Both the position numbers and the translations under genes were made by a program. A model generated the notes under the pieces. It was given only the letters and a program-made list of their open reading frames with translations. It was not told the DNA's origin and searched no databases. This document shows positions 16,368 to 27,525 of a stretch of DNA of 64,000 nt, piece by piece. The stretch spans positions 1-64,000 of the forward strand of contig JANXYO010000040.1 in the NCBI GenBank assembly GCA_025356015.1, written 5' to 3'. Within the stretch, counting starts at the first letter, position 1. Each line of letters opens with the position of its first letter. Origin of the DNA: Spirochaetaceae bacterium (GTDB taxonomy: Bacteria; Spirochaetota; Spirochaetia; Treponematales; Rectinemataceae).

Positions 16368-16877
16368 ATGCTTCTTAAGAGCCTTGAAGACATACTAGCT
16401 GGCACGGCACCCGAGGTCGGCAAACGCTGGCTCTCCAAGATCAGGGCCGCGAGGAACACGCGGGCCCTCGGCCTCATCAAAGACGAGGAGCTGCTCTCCA
16501 TACATGAGGAGGCGATGCGGAAGCTGGGCCGCTGGTTCGACCAGTCGGCCGACAAGAACGAGATCGGCGGCTTCTTCGTGATGGTGGGCAAGGAATACTG
16601 CGCGATGGGCATTCCGGTCTCGGAGCTGACCTTTGCCCTGAACCTCGACAGGAAGGCGGTCACCGAATACCTCATCGAGAGCGAGGAGCTCGAGGGCGCA
16701 CACCGCATGTACGCCCTCATGGACGCGGTGGACCGCGTCGCCGATTTCTACATGCTCAGCGCCTATTACATGACCAAGGGCTATCTCGAGGAAACCTTCG
16801 TCCGCATGAAAAAGGGAGAGAAGCTCCCCGACCAGGCCCTTACCAAGTACTTCAAGGACGATTTCTTTTTCAAGTGA
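16368..16877 (+). CDS. Small helical protein resembling the RsbRD N-terminal domain
   Basis: A 169-residue protein without membrane segments. Its layout (LLKSLEDILAGTAPEVGKRWL, a polar middle, then GRWFDQSADKNEIGGFFVMVGKEYC) resembles the helical sensor domain found at the N-terminus of RsbRD and some histidine kinases, but the output domain is missing. I chose the ATG at 16368 because it follows CAGGAG, although the frame is open further upstream. It opens the transcription unit that continues into the ATP synthase genes, so it could be regulatory, though no function is shown. Confidence 0.55.
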   Translation: MLLKSLEDILAGTAPEVGKRWLSKIRAARNTRALGLIKDEELLSIHEEAMRKLGRWFDQSADKNEIGGFFVMVGKEYCAMGIPVSELTFALNLDRKAVTEYLIESEELEGAHRMYALMDAVDRVADFYMLSAYYMTKGYLEETFVRMKKGEKLPDQALTKYFKDDFFFK

Positions 16878-16888
16878 CGCAAGGGAAT

Positions 16889-17317
16889 ATGGATAAACAG
16901 TACACGACGGTCCCGATCGGGACGGTATTCGCCTCTCTCGCGGGCCTCTATGCGGGACTATGCTTGGCGGCCTTCCTGACCTCGGGGGCCCAGGGCAGCC
17001 TGGCTGGGCAGAGGGCCGCCGCTGTATTCCTCGTCGCCTCCCTCACCCTCGCGCGCTACCAGGCAATTTCAGCCTTCGCCCGATCCCTGGGCTTGGCGGG
17101 ACAGTCAAGGGCCCTCCTTATCGCGGGTTCATGGATCATCTGCCTCCTCGGCCTTGCCGTCGCCCTCGTCTTCATCGCCCGCCGCGCACATGGGGCCCTG
17201 GCCTGGGCCTCGGTCGCGGCCTGCGCCGGCCCCGCGTCAATCGCCCTCGTCTCGGCCTTCCTCGGGGCGAGGGCCATGCTCCGCGGCCGCGGCGGTCCGG
17301 AAAAGGCGGGGTCCTGA
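16889..17317 (+). CDS. Small four-helix membrane protein, AtpI-position gene
   Basis: A 142-residue protein with about four hydrophobic segments (residues 10-30, 45-60, 73-95 and 100-122) and a basic C-terminal tail. It lies immediately upstream of atpB, and its TGA overlaps the atpB ATG (TGATG). That is the place where other operons carry atpI or uncI, which assist c-ring assembly or Mg transport. I see no clear sequence match to AtpI, so the assignment rests on position and topology. The dispersed 9-mer occurs inside it at 17098. Confidence 0.6.
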   Translation: MDKQYTTVPIGTVFASLAGLYAGLCLAAFLTSGAQGSLAGQRAAAVFLVASLTLARYQAISAFARSLGLAGQSRALLIAGSWIICLLGLAVALVFIARRAHGALAWASVAACAGPASIALVSAFLGARAMLRGRGGPEKAGS

Positions 17318-18063
17318 TGGTGGAAGCAGGCGCCCCTGAGGCGATGAGCATAAGCGAGAGGATCACCGAGGCCATATCCATCAAGACGGTGTTCACGATC
17401 AGGGCATTTGGTCTCGCCATCCCGATCTCGGACACGATCCTGGCCAGCTGGATCATCATGGCCGTCCTCTTCCTGGCTTCCTGGCTCCTCACGAGACGGC
17501 TCAAGGAGATCCCGACCAGGGCCCAGACCCTGGTCGAGGGCCTGGTGGGCTTCATCAACGACTTTGCCGAGGAGAACCTCGGTCACCACGGCAAGCATTT
17601 CGCCGCCTTCCTCGGCACGATCTTCATATTCCTGATAGCAGCCAACCTCGCGCCACTCTTCACCCCGGTCGGAGGCTTCGGCTACGAGCCGCCCTTCATC
17701 ATCAGGCCCCTGACCCGGGACATCAACATCACCGCTGGCTTCGCGGTCTGCGTCATCGTCACCGTCTTCGTATCGGGTCTCGTGATCAAGGGGCCCGCGG
17801 GCTTCGCCAAGAGCCTGGTGAGCCCCATGGCCTTCATGCTGCCCTTCAAGCTCATGGAGTACATCATAAAGCCGGTGTCGCTGGCCCTGCGCCTCTTTGG
17901 CAACATCCTGGGCGCCTTCATCATCATGCAGCTCATCGAGGCGGCGATGCCCGTGGTCCTGCCTCCCATCCTCGCCATGTATTTCGACCTTTTCGACGGC
18001 CTCATCCAGGCCGTCGTATTCGCCTTCCTGTCCACGGTCTATGTCGCGGAAGCAATTGAATGA
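17317..18063 (+). CDS. atpB: ATP synthase F0 subunit a
   Basis: Subunit a forms the two half-channels through which ions reach the c-ring. The 248-residue protein has five to six membrane helices. The helix with the essential arginine reads [17 protein letters not shown], the hallmark of the family. An N-terminal extension ([20 protein letters not shown]) precedes the first domain. The reading frame is open upstream, but the overlapping TGATG with the preceding gene and the subunit's usual length favour 17317. It is first in the order a-c-b-delta-alpha-gamma-beta-epsilon. Confidence 0.92.
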   Translation: MVEAGAPEAMSISERITEAISIKTVFTIRAFGLAIPISDTILASWIIMAVLFLASWLLTRRLKEIPTRAQTLVEGLVGFINDFAEENLGHHGKHFAAFLGTIFIFLIAANLAPLFTPVGGFGYEPPFIIRPLTRDINITAGFAVCVIVTVFVSGLVIKGPAGFAKSLVSPMAFMLPFKLMEYIIKPVSLALRLFGNILGAFIIMQLIEAAMPVVLPPILAMYFDLFDGLIQAVVFAFLSTVYVAEAIE

Positions 18064-18073
18064 AGGGGGACAT

Positions 18074-18298
18074 ATGAATCCACAAGCAGCGGCGCTCATC
18101 GGCGCGGCAATCGCGGTAGTCACCGGCCTGGGCGCTGGCATCGGCATCGGCATCGCCACCGGAAAGACCTCAGAGGCCATCGCGCGCCAGCCCGAGGCGA
18201 GCGGCAAGATCCAGGGAGCCTTCCTGATCGGCATCGCCCTGGCCGAGGCCACCGCCATCTACGGCCTCGTCGTCTCCCTCCTCCTGTTGTTCAAATAG
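18074..18298 (+). CDS. atpE: ATP synthase F0 subunit c
   Basis: A 74-residue double-helix hairpin that builds the rotor ring. The polar loop is ARQPEASGK, and the ion-binding Glu sits in the second helix in LAEATAIYG. Compared with the Na+-type signature (Gln in helix 1, Glu-Ser and Tyr in helix 2), the Gln position is Ile and the Ser position is Ala, while Tyr is kept. Proton coupling is therefore more likely. The ATG at 18074 follows GGGGGA. Confidence 0.95.
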   Translation: MNPQAAALIGAAIAVVTGLGAGIGIGIATGKTSEAIARQPEASGKIQGAFLIGIALAEATAIYGLVVSLLLLFK

Positions 18299-18329
18299 GC
18301 CGCCCACAAAAAGAGGAAGGTCGCACACG

Positions 18330-18818
18330 ATGCTCCAGTTCGGCGTAAGTTTCCTCATCACGATCATAAACTTCGCTGTCCTCTACCTTGTCCTGCGCAA
18401 GCTCCTTTTCAAGCCCGTCACCGCCTTCATGAGGAAGCGAAGCGACAAGGTTCGCGGCGAGCTGGCCGACGCGGCGATGATGAAGGGCAACGCCGAGGAG
18501 ATGGCGAAGCGCTACGACGCCCTGCTCGCCGACGCGGACTCCGAGGCCGAGCGCCTCATCAAGGAAGGCGAGGAGAGGGCGCGCGAGGAGGCCAAGGCCA
18601 TCCTCGCCTCGGCCCAGACCGAGGCTACGGCCTTGAGGCGCCAGGGCGAGGAAGGGGCCGAGCGCGCCCGGGAGAAGGCGCGAGCCGATCTCCTTGGCGA
18701 GATCGCGGCCCTCGCCGTCGAGACGGCGGCCAGGCTCGTGGCCCGCTCTCCCGAGGCCGAGGACCTCCGCGCCGCCGAGTTCATCGTCAGAGAACTCGAG
18801 GCAGGCCGTGCGCGCTAG
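18330..18818 (+). CDS. atpF: ATP synthase F0 subunit b
   Basis: A 162-residue peripheral-stalk subunit: one N-terminal membrane helix (about residues 5-25, SFLITIINFAVLYLVLRKLLF), then KPVTAFMRKR, then a long charged, Ala-rich coiled coil. FKPV and the basic stretch after it are typical. It probably dimerises. Gene order and spacing fit a single operon. Confidence 0.92.
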   Translation: MLQFGVSFLITIINFAVLYLVLRKLLFKPVTAFMRKRSDKVRGELADAAMMKGNAEEMAKRYDALLADADSEAERLIKEGEERAREEAKAILASAQTEATALRRQGEEGAERAREKARADLLGEIAALAVETAARLVARSPEAEDLRAAEFIVRELEAGRAR

Positions 18819-18838
18819 GCGGCGCCTCTCCACAGCGG

Positions 18839-18880
18839 GGAGGGACAGCCATGGCGTCGGGAGGGACGGACATGGCCGAT
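18839..18880 (+). repeat. Duplicated ribosome site and start codon of atpH
   Basis: GGGGAGGGACAGCCATGGC is followed 21 bases later by CGGGAGGGACGGACATGGC. Both copies offer a ribosome site and an in-frame ATG, so two delta isoforms seven residues apart are possible. Confidence 0.6.
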
Positions 18881-19435
18881 AGAAGGCGGGCATGGGCCAG
18901 GGCCCTCTTCGGCTCGACGACTGTCCCCGAGCGCCGCCGCTCATGGGGCGAAGCCCTCGACGCGCTCGCCCTGGCCTTCGCCGAGGAGAGGCGGATCGGG
19001 GATTTCCTTGGCGACCCTGGGGTCTCCCAGGCGGACAAGGCCTCGCTTCTTTCCTCGGCCCTGACTGTCCCCGACGAAGTCTTCTCGCGCTTCTGCTCCC
19101 TCCTGGTCGAGAAGGACAGGGCCTACCTTCTGCCTGAAATCGCCCTGATCTACCGGGCCGACCTGGACAAGGCCGAGGGGACAGTCAGGCTCGAGGTGGA
19201 GGCCGCCCGAAGCGTCGACCATGCCATCCTCGAACGGATCGGGGCTGCCTGGGCGAGGATGTCCGGCACCACCCGCGCCGAAACGAGACTCCGCCTGAAT
19301 CCCGGCCTTATCGCTGGCTACCGCCTGCGGTCGGGCTCGGTGCGAATCGACTACTCCGTCGCCGGCCGCCTCGAGCGCCTGCGACGGGATCTCTCCGCCC
19401 CGATGGGGCGCAGCCCGCAGGGGAAGGAAAGCTGA
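18851..19435 (+). CDS. atpH: ATP synthase F1 subunit delta
   Basis: A 194-residue protein that joins the peripheral stalk to the F1 head. The N-terminal helical domain ([18 protein letters not shown]) and the C-terminal part ([30 protein letters not shown], resembling the family's G.....G....D.S....L..L) support it. Start choice is uncertain: ATG at 18851 and ATG at 18872 each follow GGGAGGGAC, because a 21-base segment with ribosome site and start is duplicated. Three copies of the dispersed 10-mer lie in this gene (18919, 19063, 19177). Confidence 0.88.
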   Translation: MASGGTDMADRRRAWARALFGSTTVPERRRSWGEALDALALAFAEERRIGDFLGDPGVSQADKASLLSSALTVPDEVFSRFCSLLVEKDRAYLLPEIALIYRADLDKAEGTVRLEVEAARSVDHAILERIGAAWARMSGTTRAETRLRLNPGLIAGYRLRSGSVRIDYSVAGRLERLRRDLSAPMGRSPQGKES

Positions 19436-19437
19436 AT

Positions 19438-20949
<1,512 letters not shown>

Positions 20950-20950
20950 A

Positions 20951-21820
20951 GTGGAGACGATGCGCGACATCCGAAACCGGATGCGCTCGGTCCGCCAATC
21001 CCTGCAGATCACTGGTGCGATGAAGCTCATCTCCACCGCGAAGCTGCGCAAGGCGCGCAGACGCCTCGACGAGACCCTGCCCTATTTTCAGGCGATCCGT
21101 GAGACGATGCGCGACATAATAATGCACGCCCAGGCTCCCGGCGAGAAGTGGTTCGACACGCGCAAGGACAAGGCCGAACGCAAGGTCTGCACCCTCGTCA
21201 TCACCGCCGACAAGGGCCTCGCCGGCGGATACAACAACGCCGTGATCCGCTACGCCGAGGCGGCCTGCCCGCCGGGCTCGATCCTGCTGCCCATTGGACA
21301 GGTCGGGAAGCGCTATTTCCTCGAGCGGGACTTCGTCCTCCTCGAGGACTTCGCCGTCTCGCGCAAGGAGCCATCGGTGTCGGAGGCCAAGGACGTCGCC
21401 GCCTTCGCCGCAGACCAGTTCCTCTCCGGCAGGATAGACGAGTTCCGCGTCGTGTTCACGCGGATGCACTCGACCGTAAAGCTCGAGCCCGAGATGATCG
21501 GCCTCCTGCCCCTGGACCAGGGGGCGATCGCCGCCAGGGCCCGGCACTCCCAGGACACTGATGTGTACAGCTACGAGCCGGACGAGGACTCGGTCTTCGA
21601 CGTCCTCGTGCCCCATTACCTCAAGGGGATCATCTACGGCGCCCTCGTCGAGGCCTTCGCGTCCGAGCAGGCGGCTCGCATGACGGCGATGGACTCGGCC
21701 ACCAAGAATGCCGAGGAGATGCTGGGCCGTCTCCGCCTCGTCTACAACCGCGCCCGCCAGGCCGCGATCACGAGCGAAGTCTCTGAGATAGTCGCCGGCG
21801 CAGCCGCGCTCCAGGATTAG
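20951..21820 (+). CDS. atpG: ATP synthase F1 subunit gamma
   Basis: The 289-residue central-stalk rotor subunit. The N-terminus reads MRDIRNRMRSVRQSLQITGAMKLISTAKLRKA, which aligns with the conserved start of gamma, and the C-terminus has MTAMDSATKNAEEMLGRLRLVYNRARQAAIT. The start is GTG at 20951, which gives the usual two to three residues before MRDI; ATG at 20960 is the alternative. The open frame extends upstream through atpA, but that part has no family similarity. The spacing to atpA is a single base. Confidence 0.95.
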   Translation: METMRDIRNRMRSVRQSLQITGAMKLISTAKLRKARRRLDETLPYFQAIRETMRDIIMHAQAPGEKWFDTRKDKAERKVCTLVITADKGLAGGYNNAVIRYAEAACPPGSILLPIGQVGKRYFLERDFVLLEDFAVSRKEPSVSEAKDVAAFAADQFLSGRIDEFRVVFTRMHSTVKLEPEMIGLLPLDQGAIAARARHSQDTDVYSYEPDEDSVFDVLVPHYLKGIIYGALVEAFASEQAARMTAMDSATKNAEEMLGRLRLVYNRARQAAITSEVSEIVAGAAALQD

Positions 21821-23224
<1,404 letters not shown>

Positions 23225-23232
23225 GCGGAGCC

Positions 23233-23667
23233 ATGTCGACGATCCACTGCGAGGTCCTGACCCCCTACCGGCGCTTCTTCTCGGGCGAGGTGGAATCGCT
23301 CCTCTTCGTCACCCATGACGGCGAGATCGAGATCCTCGCCGACCACGAGCCTATTGCCAGCGCCGTGGGAATCGGCATCCTGCGTATCAGGACCGAGGGT
23401 GGCGACAAGCGCGCGGCCCTCTCCGAGGGCTTCGTGCGGGTCAAGACCGGAAGGGTGGACATTTTCGTGGATGCCGCGGAATGGCCCGAGGAGATCGAGG
23501 TCGAGAGGGCCGAGAAGGCCCTCGAGCGGGCCGAAAAGCGCCTCGCCGAGGACACCGAAGCCCAGGCCTGGCAGGTGGCGGCTTCGCGGCGCGCGGCGGC
23601 GCGGGCTCGGAACAGGCTGGCCGCCTCGCGCTGGGCCACAGAGAGCGCGCCCCAGCAGGAAGCCTAG
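23233..23667 (+). CDS. atpC: ATP synthase F1 subunit epsilon
   Basis: A 144-residue subunit of the central stalk that regulates the enzyme. The N-terminal beta-sandwich (IHCEVLTPYRRFFSGEVESLL, GEIEILADHEPIASAVGIGIL, FVRVKTGRVDIFVDAAEW) and the C-terminal helical hairpin (ERAEKALERAEKRL...ARARNRL) are both present, so an inhibitory C-terminal domain is possible. It is the last ATP synthase gene; the next gene is convergent. Confidence 0.93.
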   Translation: MSTIHCEVLTPYRRFFSGEVESLLFVTHDGEIEILADHEPIASAVGIGILRIRTEGGDKRAALSEGFVRVKTGRVDIFVDAAEWPEEIEVERAEKALERAEKRLAEDTEAQAWQVAASRRAAARARNRLAASRWATESAPQQEA

Positions 23668-23698
23668 GGGCCTCTAAAGGCGAGGTGGCCAGGCAATG

Positions 23699-23905
23699 CT
23701 AGGCGGACAGGGCTGCGATGTAGCCTGTGCGCAGGCAGGTGTCAAATAGCTCCTGGCTCATGAAGTCCTCTCTGACATCGTCCCAATCCTCGTGGCGGTG
23801 AACGATGCGCACATAGAAACCGCCCTCGGTCTCTCCGATGAGCTCGAGCACCGAGGAATCCCCGGAAAGTGCAGCGGCCTCTGACTTGATTGCGAACTGT
23901 TTCAT
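23699..23905 (-). CDS. Small hypothetical protein
   Basis: I do not recognise this 68-residue protein. It is acidic and soluble (MKQFAIKSEAAALSGDSS, then VLELIGETEGGFYVRIVHR, and a C-terminal helix EDFMSQELFDTCL). The ATG at 23905 follows AAGGAG at 8 bases, which is better than the ATG three codons upstream. A GATACT -10-like box lies 30 bases upstream. It is convergent with atpC and carries one or two Cys. Confidence 0.6.
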   Translation of the reverse strand: MKQFAIKSEAAALSGDSSVLELIGETEGGFYVRIVHRHEDWDDVREDFMSQELFDTCLRTGYIAALSA

Positions 23906-24006
23906 GCGGATCACTCCTTGCTGATCCTAGTATCGGAACCATCCTCGGGCGGCTGAAGCGGGGATGCTCCCTTCATGGACGCGGCAAGCTCGATCCCCGG
24001 GCGCGG

Positions 24007-25104
24007 CTAGTAGCCGATGCTCCTGACTGTATCCACCATGTGCTCGACTGTCGCCATGGTGACATCAGCCTGGACTATGTGCGCGGGGGCCATGAGGTAG
24101 CCTCCCCTGGCTCCGAGCACCGAGGCGCGCCTCTTGATCTCCTCGGAGATGGCTTTCTTGTCTCCATCGGGCAGGAGGACCTGCTGGTCGATGCCGCCGA
24201 AAAAGCTGATGCGACCTGCGTACTTGCGGGCGAGCTCGCCTGGATCGGAACCAGGCACGTTTGGCTGGACTGGATTGTAGACATCAACGCCCATCTCGAT
24301 GAAGTCGTCAATGAGGGGAGCCACAGCGCCGTCGGAGTGCATGATGACGATGGCCTTTGGATTGGCCTTCTTTATCGCGCGGATGATGCGCGAATGGCGC
24401 GGCTTGTAGCGCTCCCTCCACTGGTCGGGGGAAATTAGTGTGGAGACCTGGCTGCCGAGATCCTCGCCCAGCCAGATGGCGTCAACGCCCTCCTTCACGA
24501 GGGCGAGGGCGAGACCGGTGCTCCAGGCCTCGACCCTCTCGTCGAGGGCATCGACCCAGGGCTCCCCAAGGGCCATGCCCACGAGGTATTTCTCCATTCC
24601 GGTCAGGTGCCATGCGAGCTCGAAGAGGGACAGTTCAACATCGCCGATGACGAAGAAGTCCTTGCCGAAACGGTCGATGTCGCGACGCGCCTTGTCGAAG
24701 CGGCCGGGCGCGTTGGGATCGGGGAAGGCGTAAGCCTCGATCTCCCCCGAGGACTCCACGGCCTCGAGGGGGCACTTGACGACCTCGACATAGAGCCTCG
24801 TCGGCTTCATATGCATCCCGAATTCGTTCCGAGTCGCCCCGCCTCCGGCGTCCTCGGGGATAAAGCCCTTGCGGACCGTGCCTCCGACTACGACGCAATC
24901 GCTGCCTATCCTGGTCCTGATGTCGTTCGCGGATATCCGGTAGGTCAGGTCCTCGTAGTAGGACAGCGCATACTCTGGGACGATGCCAAGCTTCTTTCCG
25001 AAGGCCTCGGTGAGGTCGCGGCAGAGGTCGAACTGGATGGGCATCCTGTCGGGAAGCCCAGCTCCGCGGGCGAAGGCCCTGAGGACGCGCTCCTTGGAAT
25101 TCAT
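24007..25104 (-). CDS. Uroporphyrinogen decarboxylase-fold protein
   Basis: A 365-residue TIM-barrel protein of the URO-D superfamily (MNSKERVLRAFARGAGLPDRMP, WLGEDLGSQVSTLISPDQWRE, AIVIMHSDGAVAPLIDDFIEMGVD, FFGGIDQQVLLPDGDK). True HemE arginine motifs near the N-terminus (PVWxMRQAGRY) are missing, so it is not a haem enzyme. The MtaA/CmuA-type branch includes cobalamin-dependent methyltransferases, and many sugar clusters carry such genes without known function. It is last in a five-gene minus-strand group with the rhamnose mutarotase and starts after GGAGCAATGC. Confidence 0.75.
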   Translation of the reverse strand: MNSKERVLRAFARGAGLPDRMPIQFDLCRDLTEAFGKKLGIVPEYALSYYEDLTYRISANDIRTRIGSDCVVVGGTVRKGFIPEDAGGGATRNEFGMHMKPTRLYVEVVKCPLEAVESSGEIEAYAFPDPNAPGRFDKARRDIDRFGKDFFVIGDVELSLFELAWHLTGMEKYLVGMALGEPWVDALDERVEAWSTGLALALVKEGVDAIWLGEDLGSQVSTLISPDQWRERYKPRHSRIIRAIKKANPKAIVIMHSDGAVAPLIDDFIEMGVDVYNPVQPNVPGSDPGELARKYAGRISFFGGIDQQVLLPDGDKKAISEEIKRRASVLGARGGYLMAPAHIVQADVTMATVEHMVDTVRSIGY

Positions 25105-25118
25105 GCATTGCTCCTTTG

Positions 25119-25433
25119 TCAGTCCAGATGGAACACTTCGGTGAGGGGGATGCTCAGCGGCGACTTGTCCGGATTCGTCTCCATGATGTCAGCCATATAG
25201 TCCCACCACCGCCGGACAAGCTCGGTGCTTCCCAGTTCCTGCGATGAGGATTGGCCCTGCTGCTTCTGGACGGCAAAGAGGCTGTTGGTCTCTTCGTCCA
25301 GGAAGATCGAGTAGTCCGAGATTCCGCTGTCCTTGAGCAGGGCGGAGAGCTGGGGCCATATCTCGTCGTGACGCTTCCTGTACTCGGCCGCGAATCCCGG
25401 CTTGAGCCTCATCTTGAATGCCAGTCGCTTCAT
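25119..25433 (-). CDS. rhaM: L-rhamnose mutarotase
   Basis: RhaM interconverts alpha and beta anomers of L-rhamnose. The 104-residue protein has the family pattern: MKRLAFKMRLKPGFAAEYRKRHDEIWP, SDYSIFLDEETNSLFAVQ, and the C-terminal RWWDYMADIME plus PLSIPLTEVFHL. The catalytic His/Tyr region (RKRHDEIW, DYSIFL) is intact. The segment QKQQGQSSSQEL is a short low-complexity insertion. The ATG overlaps the stop of the upstream TIM-barrel gene. It is the strongest pointer to the sugar handled by this cluster. Confidence 0.88.
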   Translation of the reverse strand: MKRLAFKMRLKPGFAAEYRKRHDEIWPQLSALLKDSGISDYSIFLDEETNSLFAVQKQQGQSSSQELGSTELVRRWWDYMADIMETNPDKSPLSIPLTEVFHLD

Positions 25434-26374
25434 TGCAGGGCCTCCTGTATGTGGACAATCGATTCGCTCAACTGCCGCTCGAGGCGGAAGTCGGACCAGT
25501 CGCGCCCGAGCTTGGGTCCGCCAATCTCAAGATAGCCGACAACGGCTGGCAGGGGCCACTTGTCTGCCTGCGCTCGGGCAAGTCCGAGAAGTCTCGGAAT
25601 CTCCACGATGCCTCGGCTTCTGTCCAGGGCGGAGAAGCCGAAAGTCGACCCAAAGCTCGCATCCGTGTTCTTGATGTGGAACTCGCACATCCAGGGTATG
25701 CAGACCTCGAACAGCTCGTAGTTCCCGTGGAGGGTCCTCTGCTCCCGGTCGGCGAAGCCATGGGAGATATCCCCGCAGAGATAGTAGGGGACAGTCGAGC
25801 TTGCCTGGCTCACGTGGAAGTCAGAAAGCTCCGTCATGAGGGCGCGGATCTCGGCGGGAGTCGAGGGTGGCTCCGCCGAGCAGCTCATCGGCTCGATCGT
25901 CAGGGCCTTGAGGCCGAGGGTCTTGGCGAGCGAAGACAGCTCCTTCATGTGTCCGATGTAGCACTCGAGCCCACGTGCCTTGTCTGCCATCCTGTCGCGG
26001 TAGACCGCGCCAGGATTCGAGCCGACGAAATCGGCGCCAAGCAGGGAGGCGACCTTGATCAGGCGCTCGTAGCTGGAGCGGGCGACCTTCTCCATCTGGC
26101 TGTCCCCGGTGAAGAAGCCCCCGAGCTCCCGATGAGCCGTGAATACGCTCCGGATCCGCACTCCGAAAGACGCGGCGAGCTCGCGGAGGTCCAGGAACCA
26201 TCCGTCCTCGAGATGGTAGATCTCGAAGAAGGAACCGAGCTGGAGGTTGCCCACCCCGAGACCCTGCATCAGGGAAAAGAGCCACCTGAAAGAGTAGCGA
26301 TACTCGATGGGATCGCTCTTGATGCCGAGCTCGATCGATGGAGCGTTCTGAGGGACGTTCTGAGGGACAGTCAT
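25430..26374 (-). CDS. Xylose-isomerase-like TIM-barrel protein
   Basis: A 314-residue protein of the AP-endonuclease-2/sugar epimerase fold (LMQGLGVGNLQLGSFFEIYHLEDGW, SNPGAVYRD, LTIEPMSCSAEPP, CDFHIKNTD-like region, LDRSRGIVEIPRLL). Glu and His residues at strand ends could bind a divalent metal. The sugar and reaction are not evident. The start ATG overlaps the stop of the dehydrogenase upstream (ATGA). A 12-base tandem repeat in the first codons encodes PQNVPQNA, and the dispersed 9-mer overlaps the start codon (26364-26372). Confidence 0.75.
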   Translation of the reverse strand: MTVPQNVPQNAPSIELGIKSDPIEYRYSFRWLFSLMQGLGVGNLQLGSFFEIYHLEDGWFLDLRELAASFGVRIRSVFTAHRELGGFFTGDSQMEKVARSSYERLIKVASLLGADFVGSNPGAVYRDRMADKARGLECYIGHMKELSSLAKTLGLKALTIEPMSCSAEPPSTPAEIRALMTELSDFHVSQASSTVPYYLCGDISHGFADREQRTLHGNYELFEVCIPWMCEFHIKNTDASFGSTFGFSALDRSRGIVEIPRLLGLARAQADKWPLPAVVGYLEIGGPKLGRDWSDFRLERQLSESIVHIQEALQ

Positions 26375-27396
26375 AGAGAGAAGACCACCTTGTTGAACCA
26401 TTCCTTCTTCCCTTCGACCCGGGAGAAGACGCCAGCGCCCTCCTCAAGCCGCGGGCGGTGGCTGACGAGGGACTGCACGTCTATCCCGCGGTCAAGGAAG
26501 CTTAAGACCCGCGTCCACTCGTCCCTGCCCCTTGGCGTCACCCTCGAGTTCCAGGTCCCGCTGATCCGGACCTCGTTGCGCAGGATGCGTGAAAAGTCGT
26601 GCTCCGGAACCGAGAAGGTCCCGCTGATGTTGCCCATGAACACGATCTGGCCGAACCTGCCCGCGGCGTTGAGGGCCTGGAGGAAGGTGGCCGGGAGGCC
26701 GCAGGCCTCGACGACGCAGTCTGCACCGCCTTGCGTCTGGAGCTGCACCGCGGGGTCGAGCTTGCGCGAGTCGATAGGGAGGAAGCCGAGGCGCTCGGCA
26801 AGCTCGAGCTTAGCGGGGTCGACATCGGCGACGAGCACTCGCCCGCAGCCCTTGACTCGCAGCCATTGGGCCACCATGAGACCGATCGGCCCGCCTCCGA
26901 TGACAAGTCCGCACATTCCTGCCTGGATCTGGAGCTTTTCCACGCCGTGGAGGGCGACCGCGCAGGGCTCGGTCATGGATGCCGACAGGAGATCCACTCC
27001 GTCTGGTACCCGGAATAGGTTGGCCACGGGGACAGACACGAACTCCGCGAAGCCTCCATCGCGGCGGGAGCCGAAATAGTCGTATTTCTCGCACTGGGCG
27101 TAGTCTCCTGTCTGACAGGGCGGACAGCCGAGGCAGGGAAGGAGGGGGAACACCACCACGCGATCCCCCGGGGCGTAGGCGGAGCCTGGGGCTGCGCTCC
27201 GCACAAGGCCCGAGAACTCGTGACCCATTATCAGGGGGTAGTGGTAGGCCTTGCCATGGAAGGCACGCGGGATGTCGGACCCGCAGATCCCGGAGAACTT
27301 GACTTCGACAAGGACGTCCCCTCCTGTCACCGGAGTGGGATCCCCGACATCCTGGTACGCTAGATCTCCGTTTCCCCTCAGCACAAGGCCCTTCAT
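26371..27396 (-). CDS. Zinc-dependent alcohol/polyol dehydrogenase
   Basis: A 341-residue MDR enzyme that oxidises a sugar alcohol or sugar with NAD(P). Catalytic zinc ligands are GICGSD and GHEFSG; the structural-zinc loop is present as CLGCPPCQTGDYAQCEKY. The Rossmann motif is GLVIGGGPIGLMVAQWL. It resembles the GatD/sorbitol dehydrogenase branch. It is first of the group that continues with the TIM-barrel, RhaM and URO-D-like genes, and it is divergent from the DeoR gene, with the shared AT-rich control region between them. Confidence 0.85.
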   Translation of the reverse strand: MKGLVLRGNGDLAYQDVGDPTPVTGGDVLVEVKFSGICGSDIPRAFHGKAYHYPLIMGHEFSGLVRSAAPGSAYAPGDRVVVFPLLPCLGCPPCQTGDYAQCEKYDYFGSRRDGGFAEFVSVPVANLFRVPDGVDLLSASMTEPCAVALHGVEKLQIQAGMCGLVIGGGPIGLMVAQWLRVKGCGRVLVADVDPAKLELAERLGFLPIDSRKLDPAVQLQTQGGADCVVEACGLPATFLQALNAAGRFGQIVFMGNISGTFSVPEHDFSRILRNEVRISGTWNSRVTPRGRDEWTRVLSFLDRGIDVQSLVSHRPRLEEGAGVFSRVEGKKEWFNKVVFSL

Positions 27397-27448
27397 CGAC
27401 GCATTCCTCCGTTCTCGCTTCGGTCATGTTGCCACAGGTATCTTGAAA

Positions 27449-27480
27449 AATCAATCAAAGAAGATTGAAAATGATTGATA
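27449..27480. promoter_or_regulatory. AT-rich operator-like site between dehydrogenase and DeoR genes
   Basis: The region holds AATCAATC (27449-27456) and, after a gap, GATTGAAAATGATTGATA (27463-27480), so ATCAATC and GATTGAT form an inverted repeat. It is an AT island in a GC-rich window, in the divergent promoter gap. A related GATTAAAATTGATTAG lies upstream of the ABC operon. Confidence 0.55.
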
Positions 27481-27525
27481 TTCCTCCGAAGTCATGCATA
27501 ATGGCTGATGACGAGGAATGCTGCC

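Noticed and set aside
18074-18298. Sodium-driven ATP synthase
   Set aside because: Subunit c lacks the Gln in helix 1 and the Ser next to the ion-binding Glu of the Na+ signature.
24007-25104. hemE, uroporphyrinogen decarboxylase
   Set aside because: The N-terminal arginine motif of HemE is absent and the gene lies in a sugar operon.
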